NCBI GenBank assembly: GCA_023228705.1
Contig: JALOAS010000061.1
Coordinates: 1 to 20,667, forward strand
DNA: 20,667 bases
Source: Ottowia sp.
Lineage (GTDB): Bacteria; Pseudomonadota; Gammaproteobacteria; Burkholderiales; Burkholderiaceae_C
Reading direction: 5' to 3'
The notes under the pieces are model-generated. The model saw only the letters and a list, made by a program, of their open reading frames with translations. It was not told where the DNA came from and searched no databases. A program made the position numbers and the translations under genes. Positions 1 to 7,835 of the stretch are shown here, one piece after another. How positions within the stretch are numbered: the stretch's first letter is position 1; the number at the start of each line of letters is the position of its first letter.

Positions 1-278
1 GTGAGCCCGATCTGGGCCGCATCGCACCGGGCACGGCGGTGCGCGTCAAGAGCGATTCATCCGACAAGATCTATCGCGGCCAGATCGGCTTCATTTCGCC
101 ACGCGCCGAGTTCACGCCCAAGACGGTGGAGACCACCGACCTTCGCACCGATCTCGTTTATCGCCTGCGGGTGGTGATTGAAGATGAAGACGCCGACGCC
201 GCGCTGCGCCAGGGCATGCCGGTGACCGTTGAGGTCGATGCCCGGCCGGTGTCCGACCCGCGCACAAAGACCTCCTGA
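1..278 (+). CDS. HlyD-family periplasmic adaptor (membrane fusion protein), C-terminal part
   Basis: Partial gene entering from the left edge and read in frame from base 3; about 91 C-terminal residues are visible, ending with TGA at 276-278. They have the beta-barrel and membrane-proximal pattern of HlyD/YbhG adaptors: a VRVKSDSSDKIYRGQIGFIS stretch, then AEFTPKTVET, LVYRLRVVIED and GMPVTVEV. In this family the adaptor bridges the inner-membrane ABC transporter to an outer-membrane channel. The ATPase start codon follows after one base, so this is the first visible gene of a coupled exporter operon. The signal anchor and coiled coil lie outside the window. Family assignment is secure; the substrate is unknown. 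Confidence 0.9.
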   Translation, partial: EPDLGRIAPGTAVRVKSDSSDKIYRGQIGFISPRAEFTPKTVETTDLRTDLVYRLRVVIEDEDADAALRQGMPVTVEVDARPVSDPRTKTS

Positions 279-279
279 G

Positions 280-2067
280 ATGGTCATTGACAACGCCACG
301 CCAGCCGCGGCAGACACGGCAAACGGCAGTGATGCCGCCGTCGTCATCGACGGCTTGGAGAAGCATTTTGGCGATGTGCGCGCCTTGCGTGGCTTCAGCA
401 CCGACATCCGCTACGGTCGCCTCACCGGCCTGGTCGGCCCCGATGGCGCCGGCAAGACGACGCTGATGCGCATCATGACCGGGCTGCTGGTCCCCGACGG
501 CGGCAGCGTCACGCTGGCCGGTTTCGACGTGGTGCAGGACAACGACGCCATCCACGTGGCCAGCGGCTACATGCCGCAGCGCTTTGGCCTGTATGAAGAT
601 CTGTCGGTAATGGAAAACATGCGCCTGTATGCGCATTTGCGCAGCATGGACGCGGAGCGCAACAAGGATCTGTTTGCCGAGCTGCTCGACTTCACGCGCC
701 TGGGGCCCTTTACCAAGCGCCTGGCCGGCAAGCTGTCCGGCGGCATGAAGCAGAAGCTGGGGCTTGCCTGCGCGCTCATGGCGCGGCCCAAGGTGCTGCT
801 GCTGGACGAACCCGGCGTCGGCGTCGATCCGGTCAGCCGCCAGGATTTGTGGCGCATGGTGCAGGCGCTGACCGACGAGGGCATGGCCGTGGTCTGGGCC
901 ACCGCCTACCTCGACGAGGCCGAGCGCTGCGAGAGCGTGCTGTTGCTGAACGAGGGCCAACTGCTGTACGACGGCCCGCCGCAAGAGCTGACGGCAACGC
1001 TGGAGGGCCGCAGTTTCCGTCTGGAGGACGTTGGCGCCGAGCGGCGCGCGGTGCTGACCGAAGCACTCGACCTGCCCAGTGTGAGCGATGGCGTGATCCA
1101 GGGTGCGGGCGTGCGCATCGTGCTGCGTGCAGACGCGCAGGCGGAGCAGGTGCAGGCGCTGGCCGATCGGGAGCAGGTGCAACTGGCGGCGGTGCCGGCG
1201 CGGCTGGAGGACGCCTTCATCGACCTGCTCGGCGGCGGCCCTGGCGGCACATCGACGCTGGCCGAGCGCCTGCCGCAGATCGAGCTCGGCTCGGACATTG
1301 CCGTATCCTGCCGCAATCTCACCAAGCGCTTCGGCGAGTTCATCGCCACCGACAACGTCAGCTTTGAGGTGCAAAAGGGTGAAATCTTCGGCCTGCTGGG
1401 TCCCAACGGGGCAGGCAAGTCCACCACCTTCAAGATGCTGTGTGGCCTGCTCAAGCCGACCGAAGGCGAGGCGCACGTGGTCGGTCACGATCTGCGCCGT
1501 GCCACCGGCGCGGCCAAGAGCCAGTTGGGCTACATGGCGCAGAAGTTCTCGCTCTATGGTCTGCTTTCGGTGCGTCAGAACCTGGATTTCTCAGCCGGCG
1601 TCTACGGCCTGGAAGGCAGCACGCGGCGCGATCGCATCAACGAAATGATTGAAACCTTCGATCTGGGCGACTGGCTCTCTGCCACGCCCGATTCGCTGCC
1701 GCTCGGGCTCAAGCAGCGGCTGGCGCTGGCGTGTGCGCTGATGCATCGCCCGCCGGTGCTGTTCCTGGACGAGCCGACCTCCGGCGTCGATCCCATCACC
1801 CGGCGCGAATTCTGGACCCACATCAACGGGCTGGCCCGCAAGGGCGTGACCATCATGGTCACCACCCACTTCATGGACGAGGCCGAGTACTGTGATCGGG
1901 TGGCGATGATGCACCGCGCCCAGTTGATCGCATTGGACACGCCCGATGCGCTCAAGCGTGAAGCGGTCAGAGAGGATCGGCCCGATCCAACCATGGAAGA
2001 CGCTTTCATCCACCTGGTTGAGTCCGCCGACCTGGCCGACGAGATCCAAAGCGAGGCGGCGGCATGA
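280..2067 (+). CDS. ABC exporter ATP-binding protein with two fused nucleotide-binding domains (YbhF-like)
   Basis: 595 residues with two ABC ATPase domains in tandem that should power the two ABC-2 permeases encoded next. Domain 1: Walker A GPDGAGKT at 53-60, signature LSGGMKQ at 152-158, Walker B VLLLDEP at 172-178. Domain 2: Walker A GPNGAGKS at 374-381, signature-like LPLGLKQ at 473-479, Walker B VLFLDEP at 493-499, switch histidine H530. Domain 1 has Tyr210 where the switch histidine is expected and domain 2 lacks a canonical LSGG, so the two ATP sites are not equivalent. ATG 280 was chosen because it lies one base after the adaptor stop; an in-frame TTG at 229 would overlap the adaptor. 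The end overlaps the next gene by ATGA. Order and domain plan match E. coli ybhGFSR and related drug or cation exporters; the substrate cannot be read from sequence. Confidence 0.93.
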   Translation: MVIDNATPAAADTANGSDAAVVIDGLEKHFGDVRALRGFSTDIRYGRLTGLVGPDGAGKTTLMRIMTGLLVPDGGSVTLAGFDVVQDNDAIHVASGYMPQRFGLYEDLSVMENMRLYAHLRSMDAERNKDLFAELLDFTRLGPFTKRLAGKLSGGMKQKLGLACALMARPKVLLLDEPGVGVDPVSRQDLWRMVQALTDEGMAVVWATAYLDEAERCESVLLLNEGQLLYDGPPQELTATLEGRSFRLEDVGAERRAVLTEALDLPSVSDGVIQGAGVRIVLRADAQAEQVQALADREQVQLAAVPARLEDAFIDLLGGGPGGTSTLAERLPQIELGSDIAVSCRNLTKRFGEFIATDNVSFEVQKGEIFGLLGPNGAGKSTTFKMLCGLLKPTEGEAHVVGHDLRRATGAAKSQLGYMAQKFSLYGLLSVRQNLDFSAGVYGLEGSTRRDRINEMIETFDLGDWLSATPDSLPLGLKQRLALACALMHRPPVLFLDEPTSGVDPITRREFWTHINGLARKGVTIMVTTHFMDEAEYCDRVAMMHRAQLIALDTPDALKREAVREDRPDPTMEDAFIHLVESADLADEIQSEAAA

Positions 2068-3233
2068 GCGGCGAGAACAGTTCGCGCCGGGCCGACCGGG
2101 CGTCGGCCGAAAACGTGCGGCGCTTCGATCCGCAGCGCCTGTGGGCCTTGGTGATCAAGGAAAGCCTGCAGGCCCTGCGTGACCCCTCCACGCTGCTGAT
2201 CGCGTTCGTGCTGCCGGTGGTCCTGCTGTTGCTGTTTGCCTATGCCGTGTCGCTGGACGCCAAGGACGTACGCACCGGCGTGGTCATCGAGTCACCGGGT
2301 GCCTCGGCGCAGGAACTGGCTGCCGCTTTTTCCGCGACGCGGTTCCTGGACGTGCACGTTGCCCACGACCGGCGCGAGGTGGCTGACAAGCTGGTCTCCG
2401 GCGCGCTGCGCGGCTACGTGGTGATTCCGCAGGACTTCGAGCAGCGCCTGGCCCAGCACGCCAGCGAGCCACTGGTGCAGATCATCACCGATGGCTCCTA
2501 CCCCAACACCGCCAGCTATGTTGAAAACTACGCCAGCGGCGTGGTGCAGACCTGGCGTGACGGGCTGGACGTCACAACACCGGCGCAACCGATCGTGCTG
2601 GAGCCGCGCTACTGGTACAACCCCGAGCTGGAAAGCCGCCGCTCATTGATCCCCGGCGCCATCGCCATCATCATGACCATCATCGGCACCATGCTGACGG
2701 CGCTGGTGGTGGCGCGCGAATGGGAGCGCGGCACCATGGAGGCCGTGCTGTCCACGCCCGCCTCGGTGGTCGAAATCCTGATCGGCAAGCTGCTTCCGTA
2801 CTTCGTGCTCGGCATGCTGTCCACCCTGAGCGCGGCGGCGCTGGCCGTGTTCGTGTTCGGCGTCCCGATGCGTGGTTCCGTGGCGGCGCTGCTGCTTCTG
2901 TCGGCCGTATTCATGGTGCCGGCGCTGGGCCAGGGCCTGTTGATTTCCTCACTGGCGCGCAACCAGTTCCTGGCGGCACAGATTGCGCTGTTCTCCGGCT
3001 TCCTGCCGGCCTTCATGCTGTCGGACTTCCTGTACGAGATCGAAGCCATGCCCGCCCCGATCCGCGCCATCACGTGGGCGGTGCCGGCACGCTACTTCGT
3101 CGTCTCGCTGAAGACAGTGTTCCTGGCTGGCGACATCTGGGCGGTGTTCCTGCCCAACCTGGCCGCCATGGCGGCCATCGGAACGCTGTTTTTCATCATC
3201 GCCAAGCGCGCCACGCGCAAGAACCTGGAGTGA
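2064..3233 (+). CDS. ABC-2 type permease (YbhS-like)
   Basis: 389 residues. A first membrane helix at about 43-63 is followed by a periplasmic domain of roughly 130 residues, then a cluster of about five hydrophobic helices from 195 to the C-terminus. This is the standard ABC2_membrane_3 topology. The motif EWERGTMEAVLSTP (219-232), just after the second helix, is the conserved cytoplasmic coupling segment of this family. The start overlaps the ATPase stop (ATGA at 2064-2067), showing translational coupling. It should form the membrane channel together with the following permease. The C-terminus is basic (KRATRKNLE). Substrate is unknown. Confidence 0.92.
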   Translation: MSGENSSRRADRASAENVRRFDPQRLWALVIKESLQALRDPSTLLIAFVLPVVLLLLFAYAVSLDAKDVRTGVVIESPGASAQELAAAFSATRFLDVHVAHDRREVADKLVSGALRGYVVIPQDFEQRLAQHASEPLVQIITDGSYPNTASYVENYASGVVQTWRDGLDVTTPAQPIVLEPRYWYNPELESRRSLIPGAIAIIMTIIGTMLTALVVAREWERGTMEAVLSTPASVVEILIGKLLPYFVLGMLSTLSAAALAVFVFGVPMRGSVAALLLLSAVFMVPALGQGLLISSLARNQFLAAQIALFSGFLPAFMLSDFLYEIEAMPAPIRAITWAVPARYFVVSLKTVFLAGDIWAVFLPNLAAMAAIGTLFFIIAKRATRKNLE

Positions 3234-3237
3234 AGCG

Positions 3238-4356
3238 ATGTTGACTTCCGCATTTTCACTTACGCGCCTGCGCGCCCAGTTCATCAAAGAGGTTCTCAGC
3301 ACCTTGCGTGATCCGCGCAGCCGCCTGGTCGTGTTCGTGCCGCCCATCATGCAGCTTCTGGTGTTCGCCTTTGCCGCCACGCTGGAAGTGCGCAATGTCG
3401 ATATCGCCATCTACAACCAGGACGCGGGCCGCTGGTCGCACGAACTGGTGCAGCGGCTGGACAGCGCCGACTTCATCACCCAGGTGCGGCGGGTGGACAG
3501 GCAGCGGCAGTTGCACGCGCTGATTGACCGCGGCGAGGTCATCGCCGCACTTTCCATCCCGGTGGATTTCTCGCGCGCGATCGCCGCCGGCGACAGCGGC
3601 CAAGCCCAGGTGCTGGTTGATGGCCGGCGCAGCAACTCGGGCCAGATCACCGTTGCTTACCTCTCGACCATCGCGGCCGAGGTTGGCGCCGAGGTCGTGC
3701 CCGACGCGCAGACGCCAACGCCGGTGGTCGTGCGCCACTGGTTCAACCCGAACCTGATCTATCGCTGGTTTATCGTGCCCGGTCTGAGCGGCATTCTGGC
3801 GCTGTTCAGTGCCCTGATCATCACCTCGCTATCGATCTCCCGCGAACGCGAGCTGGGCACCTTTGACCAGCTGCTGGTGTCGCCCACCTCGACGCCGGAA
3901 ATCATCATCTCCAAGTCGCTGCCGGCGCTGGCCATCGGCACCTTGCTCGGCCTGTTCATGATCGGCGCCGGCGTATTTCTGTTCCGTATTCCCTTCACCG
4001 GCTCGTTCGGCCTGCTGCTCGCTAGCCTGGTGCTGTTCATCGCATCGGTGGTCGGCATCGGCCTCATGATTTCGGCGGTCAGCATGACGCAGCAGCAAGC
4101 CATTTTGGGCGCCTTTGCCATCGGCGTGCCGGCGGTGCTCATGTCCGGCTTTGCCACGCCGGTGGAGAACATGCCGGTGTACCTGCAGTGGCTGGCGCAG
4201 GCCATTCCACTCACGCACTTCCTCATCATTGTCGAGGGCAGCTTCCTGAAGGCCATGCCGCCCGCAGACATTCTTGCCAGCCTGTGGCCGCTGGCGCTGA
4301 TCGCGCTGGTCAGTCTGACCATGGCTACCTTCTTCGTCCGGGGCCGTCTGCAATGA
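3238..4356 (+). CDS. ABC-2 type permease (YbhR-like)
   Basis: 372 residues with the same plan as the preceding permease: an N-terminal helix at about 30-49, a periplasmic domain to about 175, then several membrane helices. The coupling motif ERELGTFDQLLVSP lies at 203-216. It starts four bases after the upstream stop and ends in an ATGA overlap with the outer-membrane channel gene. The two permeases are homologous but clearly diverged, consistent with a heterodimeric exporter driven by the fused ATPase. No anomaly in length or composition was seen. Confidence 0.92.
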   Translation: MLTSAFSLTRLRAQFIKEVLSTLRDPRSRLVVFVPPIMQLLVFAFAATLEVRNVDIAIYNQDAGRWSHELVQRLDSADFITQVRRVDRQRQLHALIDRGEVIAALSIPVDFSRAIAAGDSGQAQVLVDGRRSNSGQITVAYLSTIAAEVGAEVVPDAQTPTPVVVRHWFNPNLIYRWFIVPGLSGILALFSALIITSLSISRERELGTFDQLLVSPTSTPEIIISKSLPALAIGTLLGLFMIGAGVFLFRIPFTGSFGLLLASLVLFIASVVGIGLMISAVSMTQQQAILGAFAIGVPAVLMSGFATPVENMPVYLQWLAQAIPLTHFLIIVEGSFLKAMPPADILASLWPLALIALVSLTMATFFVRGRLQ

Positions 4357-5891
4357 AAACCATGATTCAAACCCACTTTTTGCATGAACGCACTGCAACG
4401 CCAAGGCGCCTGCGGCCGCTGGCGCTGGCCGTGTCCGGATTGCTGCTCTCCGCCTGCGCCGCCGTCGGCCCCGACTACCAGGAGCCGCCGCACGTGAACA
4501 CCGGCAGCGGCTGGAGCCTGCCCCTGGCAGACGAGGCAGAGACCGCCGATCTGTCCCGCTGGTGGTCGTCCCTGGACGACCCGGTGCTGGATGAGCTGAT
4601 CGCCCGCGCCCTGGCGCAAAACCTGGACCTGCGCCAGGCCGCCGCACGTGTCGATGAAGCACGCGCGCTGCGCGATCGTGTCGCCGGCGAGCGGCTGCCC
4701 GATGTCGGCGTCGGCGCCAGCGTCGAGCGTCGCGGGCAGAGCAGGAACGGCCCCTTGCCGGTGGGCAGCGTGGCCGGACTGGATGCCACTCAAACCATTT
4801 ACGACGCCGGTTTTGACGCCGCGTGGGAGCCCGACCTCTTTGGCGGCAAGCGGCGCGCGCTGGAAGGCGCAACAGCCCGCCTGCAAGCCACCGAGGCAGA
4901 CGCGCACGGCGTACGCATGCGCATCGTCGCCGAAGTGGCGCGCAACTGGTTCGATGCCGTCGGCGCCGGCTACGAGCTGCGCACGCAGGAGGCCGTGCTG
5001 GAGACCATGTGGCAAACGACGGAGCTGGTGCAACTGCAGCAAGAGCACGGCGCCGCTTCCGAAGCCGACGTTGACGCGGCTTTTGCGCAATGGGCCACTG
5101 CCGACGCGGAACTGCCAGACATCGCAGCACGCGAGCGGGGCGCATTGCTCAGCCTGGGCGTGCTGCTGGGCGAGCCGCCGGAGCACGAGCTGCACCGGCT
5201 CGATGCGCCGCTCCCGCCTTTCGTGCTGCGCGCGCTGCCGGTGGGCGAGCGTGCCGATGTGCTGCGCCGCCGCCCCGACGTGCTTGCCGCGGAGCGCCAG
5301 CTCGCCGCCAGCACTGCCGACATCGGAGTCGCCACGGCCGAACTCTTTCCCAAGCTGTCCATAGGCGTGGGCGGCGGCTTTCAGGCGCTGCACACGGGCG
5401 ACTGGCTCACCTCGGACAGCACGCGCTTTTCCATCCTGCCGCTGATTTCCTGGCGCCTCTTCGATGGCGGCCGCGTGCGCGCCGAGATCCGCGCCAGTGA
5501 GGCCGCGCAGCAGCAGGCCGCGCTGGGCTACGAACAGGCCGTCCTGAACGCGCTGGGCGATGCCGAACGCACGCTCGCCGACTACCATGCCAGCCTGGAA
5601 GCGCTGGAGCGGCGCTGGATCGCGCTGGACGCGTCGCGCCGCGCTTTCGGCCACGCGCAGTCGCGCTTTGCCGCTGGCGACATCTCACGCATCGAGCTGC
5701 TGGCCGAGCAACGCCAGCTCTACGAAGCCGAAACGGGGGCCGTGCGCGCCCACAACGCAGCGGCCACCCGCCTGGTGGCGCTGTACAAGGCGCTGGGCGG
5801 CGGCTGGGATGCACCGGCGGTCCAGCATCAAGTGGGCATGCCCTCCCGCGAGTCAGCTGCCATCGCCAGCGGGACCAACACCGCACCCTGA
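4353..5891 (+). CDS. outer-membrane efflux lipoprotein, NodT/OprM type
   Basis: 512 residues from ATG 4353, which overlaps the permease stop (ATGA). The N-terminus has arginines, a hydrophobic stretch and a lipobox LLLSAC with Cys35 as the predicted lipidated residue, followed by AAVGPDYQEPP, a hallmark of NodT-family outer-membrane factors. The two outer-membrane-efflux repeats follow, with typical phrases such as VLDELIARALAQNLDLRQAAARV, shown here as the segment from about residue 75, and RRPDVLAAERQLAAS in the second half. It should be the TolC-like exit duct of the exporter encoded upstream. In-frame reading is open further upstream, but the overlap start and the lipobox position support ATG 4353; ATG 4362 is a possible alternative. 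Confidence 0.93.
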   Translation: MKTMIQTHFLHERTATPRRLRPLALAVSGLLLSACAAVGPDYQEPPHVNTGSGWSLPLADEAETADLSRWWSSLDDPVLDELIARALAQNLDLRQAAARVDEARALRDRVAGERLPDVGVGASVERRGQSRNGPLPVGSVAGLDATQTIYDAGFDAAWEPDLFGGKRRALEGATARLQATEADAHGVRMRIVAEVARNWFDAVGAGYELRTQEAVLETMWQTTELVQLQQEHGAASEADVDAAFAQWATADAELPDIAARERGALLSLGVLLGEPPEHELHRLDAPLPPFVLRALPVGERADVLRRRPDVLAAERQLAASTADIGVATAELFPKLSIGVGGGFQALHTGDWLTSDSTRFSILPLISWRLFDGGRVRAEIRASEAAQQQAALGYEQAVLNALGDAERTLADYHASLEALERRWIALDASRRAFGHAQSRFAAGDISRIELLAEQRQLYEAETGAVRAHNAAATRLVALYKALGGGWDAPAVQHQVGMPSRESAAIASGTNTAP

Positions 5892-5921
5892 CCGACCCCC
5901 CAGCGCAAAAAGGAACTCGCC

Positions 5922-6047
5922 ATGCAAATCAACTCCTCATTGGAAACAATGCCCAGCAGGATCAGGCGCATGAGCGATGACCTCGCTGACGCTTTGAAGA
6001 GGTTGAGCGTGTTGCGTCCAGCGTGTGTCCACCACGCTCAACGCTAA
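5922..6047 (+). CDS. small ORF of 41 residues, possibly the cut-off 5' end of a lost gene
   Basis: ATG 5922 is preceded by AAGGA with 7-8 bases of spacing, a good ribosome-binding site, 30 bases after the efflux gene stop. The product begins MQINSSLETMPSRIRRMSDD and ends with TAA at 6045-6047. From about codon 24 onward the reading frame lies inside the palindromic repeat that starts at 5991, so only the first 23 or so codons are unique. I do not recognise the family. Either it is a genuine tiny gene or the start of a larger gene interrupted by the repeat. The strong RBS favours former coding use; function is unknown. Confidence 0.3.
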   Translation: MQINSSLETMPSRIRRMSDDLADALKRLSVLRPACVHHAQR

Positions 6048-6087
6048 ACGCTCAACCTCTGCATGTGCCGAGATCATCCATCATCCG
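5991..6087. repeat. palindromic dispersed repeat, copy A
   Basis: A block of about 97 bp that recurs in the same orientation at 19025-19136. It contains a long imperfect palindrome: GAGGTTGAGCGT at 5999-6010 pairs with ACGCTCAACCTC at 6048-6059, and a second partial arm CACGCTCAAC lies at 6034-6043. The shared sequence continues past the hairpin as CCGAGATCATCCATCATCCG. It sits downstream of the exporter operon, so it may act as a transcript end or REP-like structure. That role is inference; the repeat and palindrome are directly visible. Confidence 0.8.
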
Positions 6088-6149
6088 GTTGCCAATTTGG
6101 TCGCAAGCGGGCCATTTGCCTGCGAAATAGAAACGGACGGACACACGCC

Positions 6150-6365
6150 ATGAAAAAAGCACACTCAAGGCCTTTGGGCCGGAGATGCATCCACCAGACC
6201 CGAGCCTGCGATGCAACCCGGTCTGCCAGGCATCCAATGGAGAACTGCCGCAGAACCCGCAGGGCGCTGGCGGACGTTGATGCAGGATGCGTGCTGGAGC
6301 ATGAAATCGTGCGCGTCTGGGCAGGCAGTTTTGGTGTCAATCCCACATTGGACATCTCTTTCTGA
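6150..6365 (+). CDS. putative antitoxin of the following ParE/RelE-like toxin, N-terminus unrecognisable
   Basis: 71 residues from ATG 6150. The C-terminal half (RALADVDAGCVLEHEIVRVW and the next residues) resembles the C-termini of small RHH/CopG-like antitoxins paired with ParE toxins, which often carry ALADVDAG followed by an acidic, tryptophan-containing toxin-wrapping tail. The N-terminal 40 residues are rich in Arg, His and Cys and do not look like a ribbon-helix-helix domain. The stop overlaps the toxin start (TGATG at 6363-6367), the usual coupling of antitoxin to toxin. The gene may be partly degraded, with DNA binding lost while the toxin-neutralising tail is kept. No frame gave a better N-terminus. 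Confidence 0.4.
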   Translation: MKKAHSRPLGRRCIHQTRACDATRSARHPMENCRRTRRALADVDAGCVLEHEIVRVWAGSFGVNPTLDISF

Positions 6366-6661
6366 TGGACCTGCAGTGGACCAGCGAGGCGCTCTCGGAT
6401 CTGGTGCGCCTGCACGAGTTTCTGGCGCCGATGGACGCGCCGGCTCCCGTCGTGGCTGCTGCCGCCAGGGAGCTGGCCAGCATGCCCGAGATCCTCTTGC
6501 ACGGCCCCGAAACGGGTGTTGCGCTGCCCGTCTTCCTGCCGCGCAGGGTGTACGAGCTGACAACCGGCCATTACCGTATCCTTTACGAACTGCAGGACAC
6601 CAGGGTCTATATCCTGCGGCTGCGTCACGCCCATGAAGAAACCGGATGCCGCGAGGCCTGA
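6365..6661 (+). CDS. ParE/RelE-superfamily toxin
   Basis: 98 residues. The sequence follows the ParE/RelE toxin fold: an N-terminal WTSEALSDLVRLHEFL helix, a second helix around 29-41, then the beta-sheet region RRVYELTTGHYRILYELQD and the terminal YILRLRHAHEE, which corresponds to the conserved R-x-x-x-R-x-x-(R/H)-E end of ParE proteins. Families of this fold inhibit gyrase or cleave mRNA on ribosomes; which applies here cannot be told. It starts at the ATG overlapping the putative antitoxin stop. Length is normal, so the toxin appears intact although its partner looks eroded. Confidence 0.75.
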   Translation: MDLQWTSEALSDLVRLHEFLAPMDAPAPVVAAAARELASMPEILLHGPETGVALPVFLPRRVYELTTGHYRILYELQDTRVYILRLRHAHEETGCREA

Positions 6662-6926
6662 CGCTGGGGGCGCGGTGGCTGGACGCGCAAACGTGGGTTG
6701 CCAGACCGCACTGCCGTTGGTCCTCGCCCGCGCAGCGCCCGGCCAGAACCTGCGCCTGTGCGGCGCCACGGTGCGGCTGGAAAACGACCTCTTCGCTGGC
6801 ACGGGCCGCAACCACACCAATGGCGTGGCGCTGGCGCTGATGCGCGTCTGGCGCAGCCGTGAATCCCGCGGGCAGCACGGCCACCATGCCTTTGGTTCGA
6901 TCGCGCCGCTGAGCGTCGAGTTTTGA
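6633..6926 (+). pseudogene. fragment resembling lipid A 3-O-deacylase LpxR (DUF2219)
   Basis: An open frame of 97 codons that starts inside the toxin gene. Its residues 49-66 read LENDLFAGTGRNHTNGVA, which closely follows the N-terminal signature of LpxR/DUF2219 outer-membrane deacylases (ENDxFxxTDRxYTNGxxL). The rest of the roughly 300-residue beta-barrel is absent and the following residues do not match, so this is a short remnant. The first 36 or so codons are probably unrelated. Called from one motif only, so the assignment is tentative. Confidence 0.4.
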
Positions 6927-6963
6927 ACGCCCCATTTTTCTTGGCCCAACCATGGAGATACCC

Positions 6964-7416
6964 ATGACAGAAAGAAAACACATCCCGGTCGCGTTGCTTG
7001 CGCTTGCCCTGCTCGGCGGCCCGAGTGCCCATGCGCAGGAAGCGCCGGAGGCACGGCAGGACATGGCGCTGCGCGGCGTGATGAAGCAGCTCGGCCAGGA
7101 CATGCAGGCCGTTACCGGAGCCATTTCCGAGGAAGACTGGCAGCTGGTTGCTCAACTGGCACCCAGGATAGGACAACATGAAGAGCCACCGGCCCGGGAA
7201 AAAATGCGCATCCTCGGCTGGCTCGGCGCCGATGCAAGGAAATTCCGCAACTTCGACCTCGAACTTGGAAAAGGCGCCGAGAACCTGCAGCAAGCTGCTG
7301 AACAAGAAGATGGCCAGGCCGTGATTGCGGCCTTTGGCAAGCTGCAGCAAAGCTGCCTGGCCTGCCACCAGAGCTTTCGTCAGCCGTTTGTTCAGCACTT
7401 TTATGGCGAGCGCTGA
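6964..7416 (+). CDS. periplasmic cytochrome c, class II (c'-like)
   Basis: 150 residues. A signal peptide (MTERKHIPVALLALALLGG, cleavage after SAHA at about residue 24) leads to a mostly helical protein with a single heme-binding motif CLACH at 131-135, close to the C-terminus. The C-terminal heme and four-helix-like composition are typical of class II cytochrome c', which bind gases such as NO or act in redox stress. The start at 6964 is preferred over ATG 6952 because GGAG at 6955-6958 gives a ribosome-binding site for 6964. It is the only clearly intact gene between the toxin and the heat-shock operon. Axial and distal ligands cannot be assigned from sequence alone. Confidence 0.8.
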   Translation: MTERKHIPVALLALALLGGPSAHAQEAPEARQDMALRGVMKQLGQDMQAVTGAISEEDWQLVAQLAPRIGQHEEPPAREKMRILGWLGADARKFRNFDLELGKGAENLQQAAEQEDGQAVIAAFGKLQQSCLACHQSFRQPFVQHFYGER

Positions 7417-7424
7417 TGCGGGCT

Positions 7425-7835
7425 GCTACAGTCTGATGTGCTTCTTGCCGCGATGACTGCGGCACAACCAGCAAGGCAAGGAGCACCGGCCGGGCATCGC
7501 TTCCGTGCCTGCCTGCGAGCGCGCATGCACTGACCCCTGGAAGGACAGCCGGGTGCAGCGCCACCCGTGCTGCCGCGTGCCATCGACACGAAAGAGGTCT
7601 GCGCCTGCAAGCCGAAGATCAAACCCGGGCCATCGCCTTTTTGAAGGATCCCGCCACGCACGGCGGGGGCGATGCGGTCCAGGTCATCGAGACGCACATT
7701 TCCCGCATCTTCCTGGTCGGCGACCGGGCGCTCAAGATGAAGCGGGCCGCGCGCCTGCCGTACGCTGATTTTTCGACGGCCGAGCAGCGGCTGCAGGTGT
7801 GCGAGAAGGAGCTGGCGCTCAACGCACCGGGATGC
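7425..7835 (+). pseudogene. truncated duplicate of the aminoglycoside-phosphotransferase-like/AAA gene
   Basis: This stretch is a diverged copy of 14448-14820, the upstream region and first part of the intact gene at 14492. The shared block begins with GGCTGCTACAGTCTG and becomes nearly identical from about 7640, encoding PATHGGGDAVQVIETHISRI and ADFSTAEQRLQVCEKELALN. Homology stops after the ALNAPG codons at about 7835, where the intact gene continues with APGLYLGVRR and this copy runs into unrelated sequence, ending at a TAG at 7986-7988. About 400 codons, including the HGD catalytic motif and the AAA domain, are missing. No in-frame ATG lies upstream, so it is probably not functional. Confidence 0.8.

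Noticed and set aside
112..1488. A 458-codon minus-strand frame opposite the ABC ATPase
   Set aside because: Antisense shadow; the ATPase motifs on the plus strand are unambiguous.
3759..5654. A 631-codon open frame on the minus strand opposite the permease and efflux genes
   Set aside because: GC-rich shadow of well-supported genes on the plus strand; the translation has no domain and is low-complexity.
6920..6940. CCCCATTTTT before the cytochrome gene as a sigma-32 -10 box
   Set aside because: No CTTGAA-like -35 at 13-15 bases upstream; the nearby TTGAA is only two bases away.
6074..7054. A 326-codon minus-strand frame across the toxin and LpxR-like fragment
   Set aside because: No recognisable domain and no RBS; the plus strand holds a full ParE-like toxin and a signal-peptide cytochrome.
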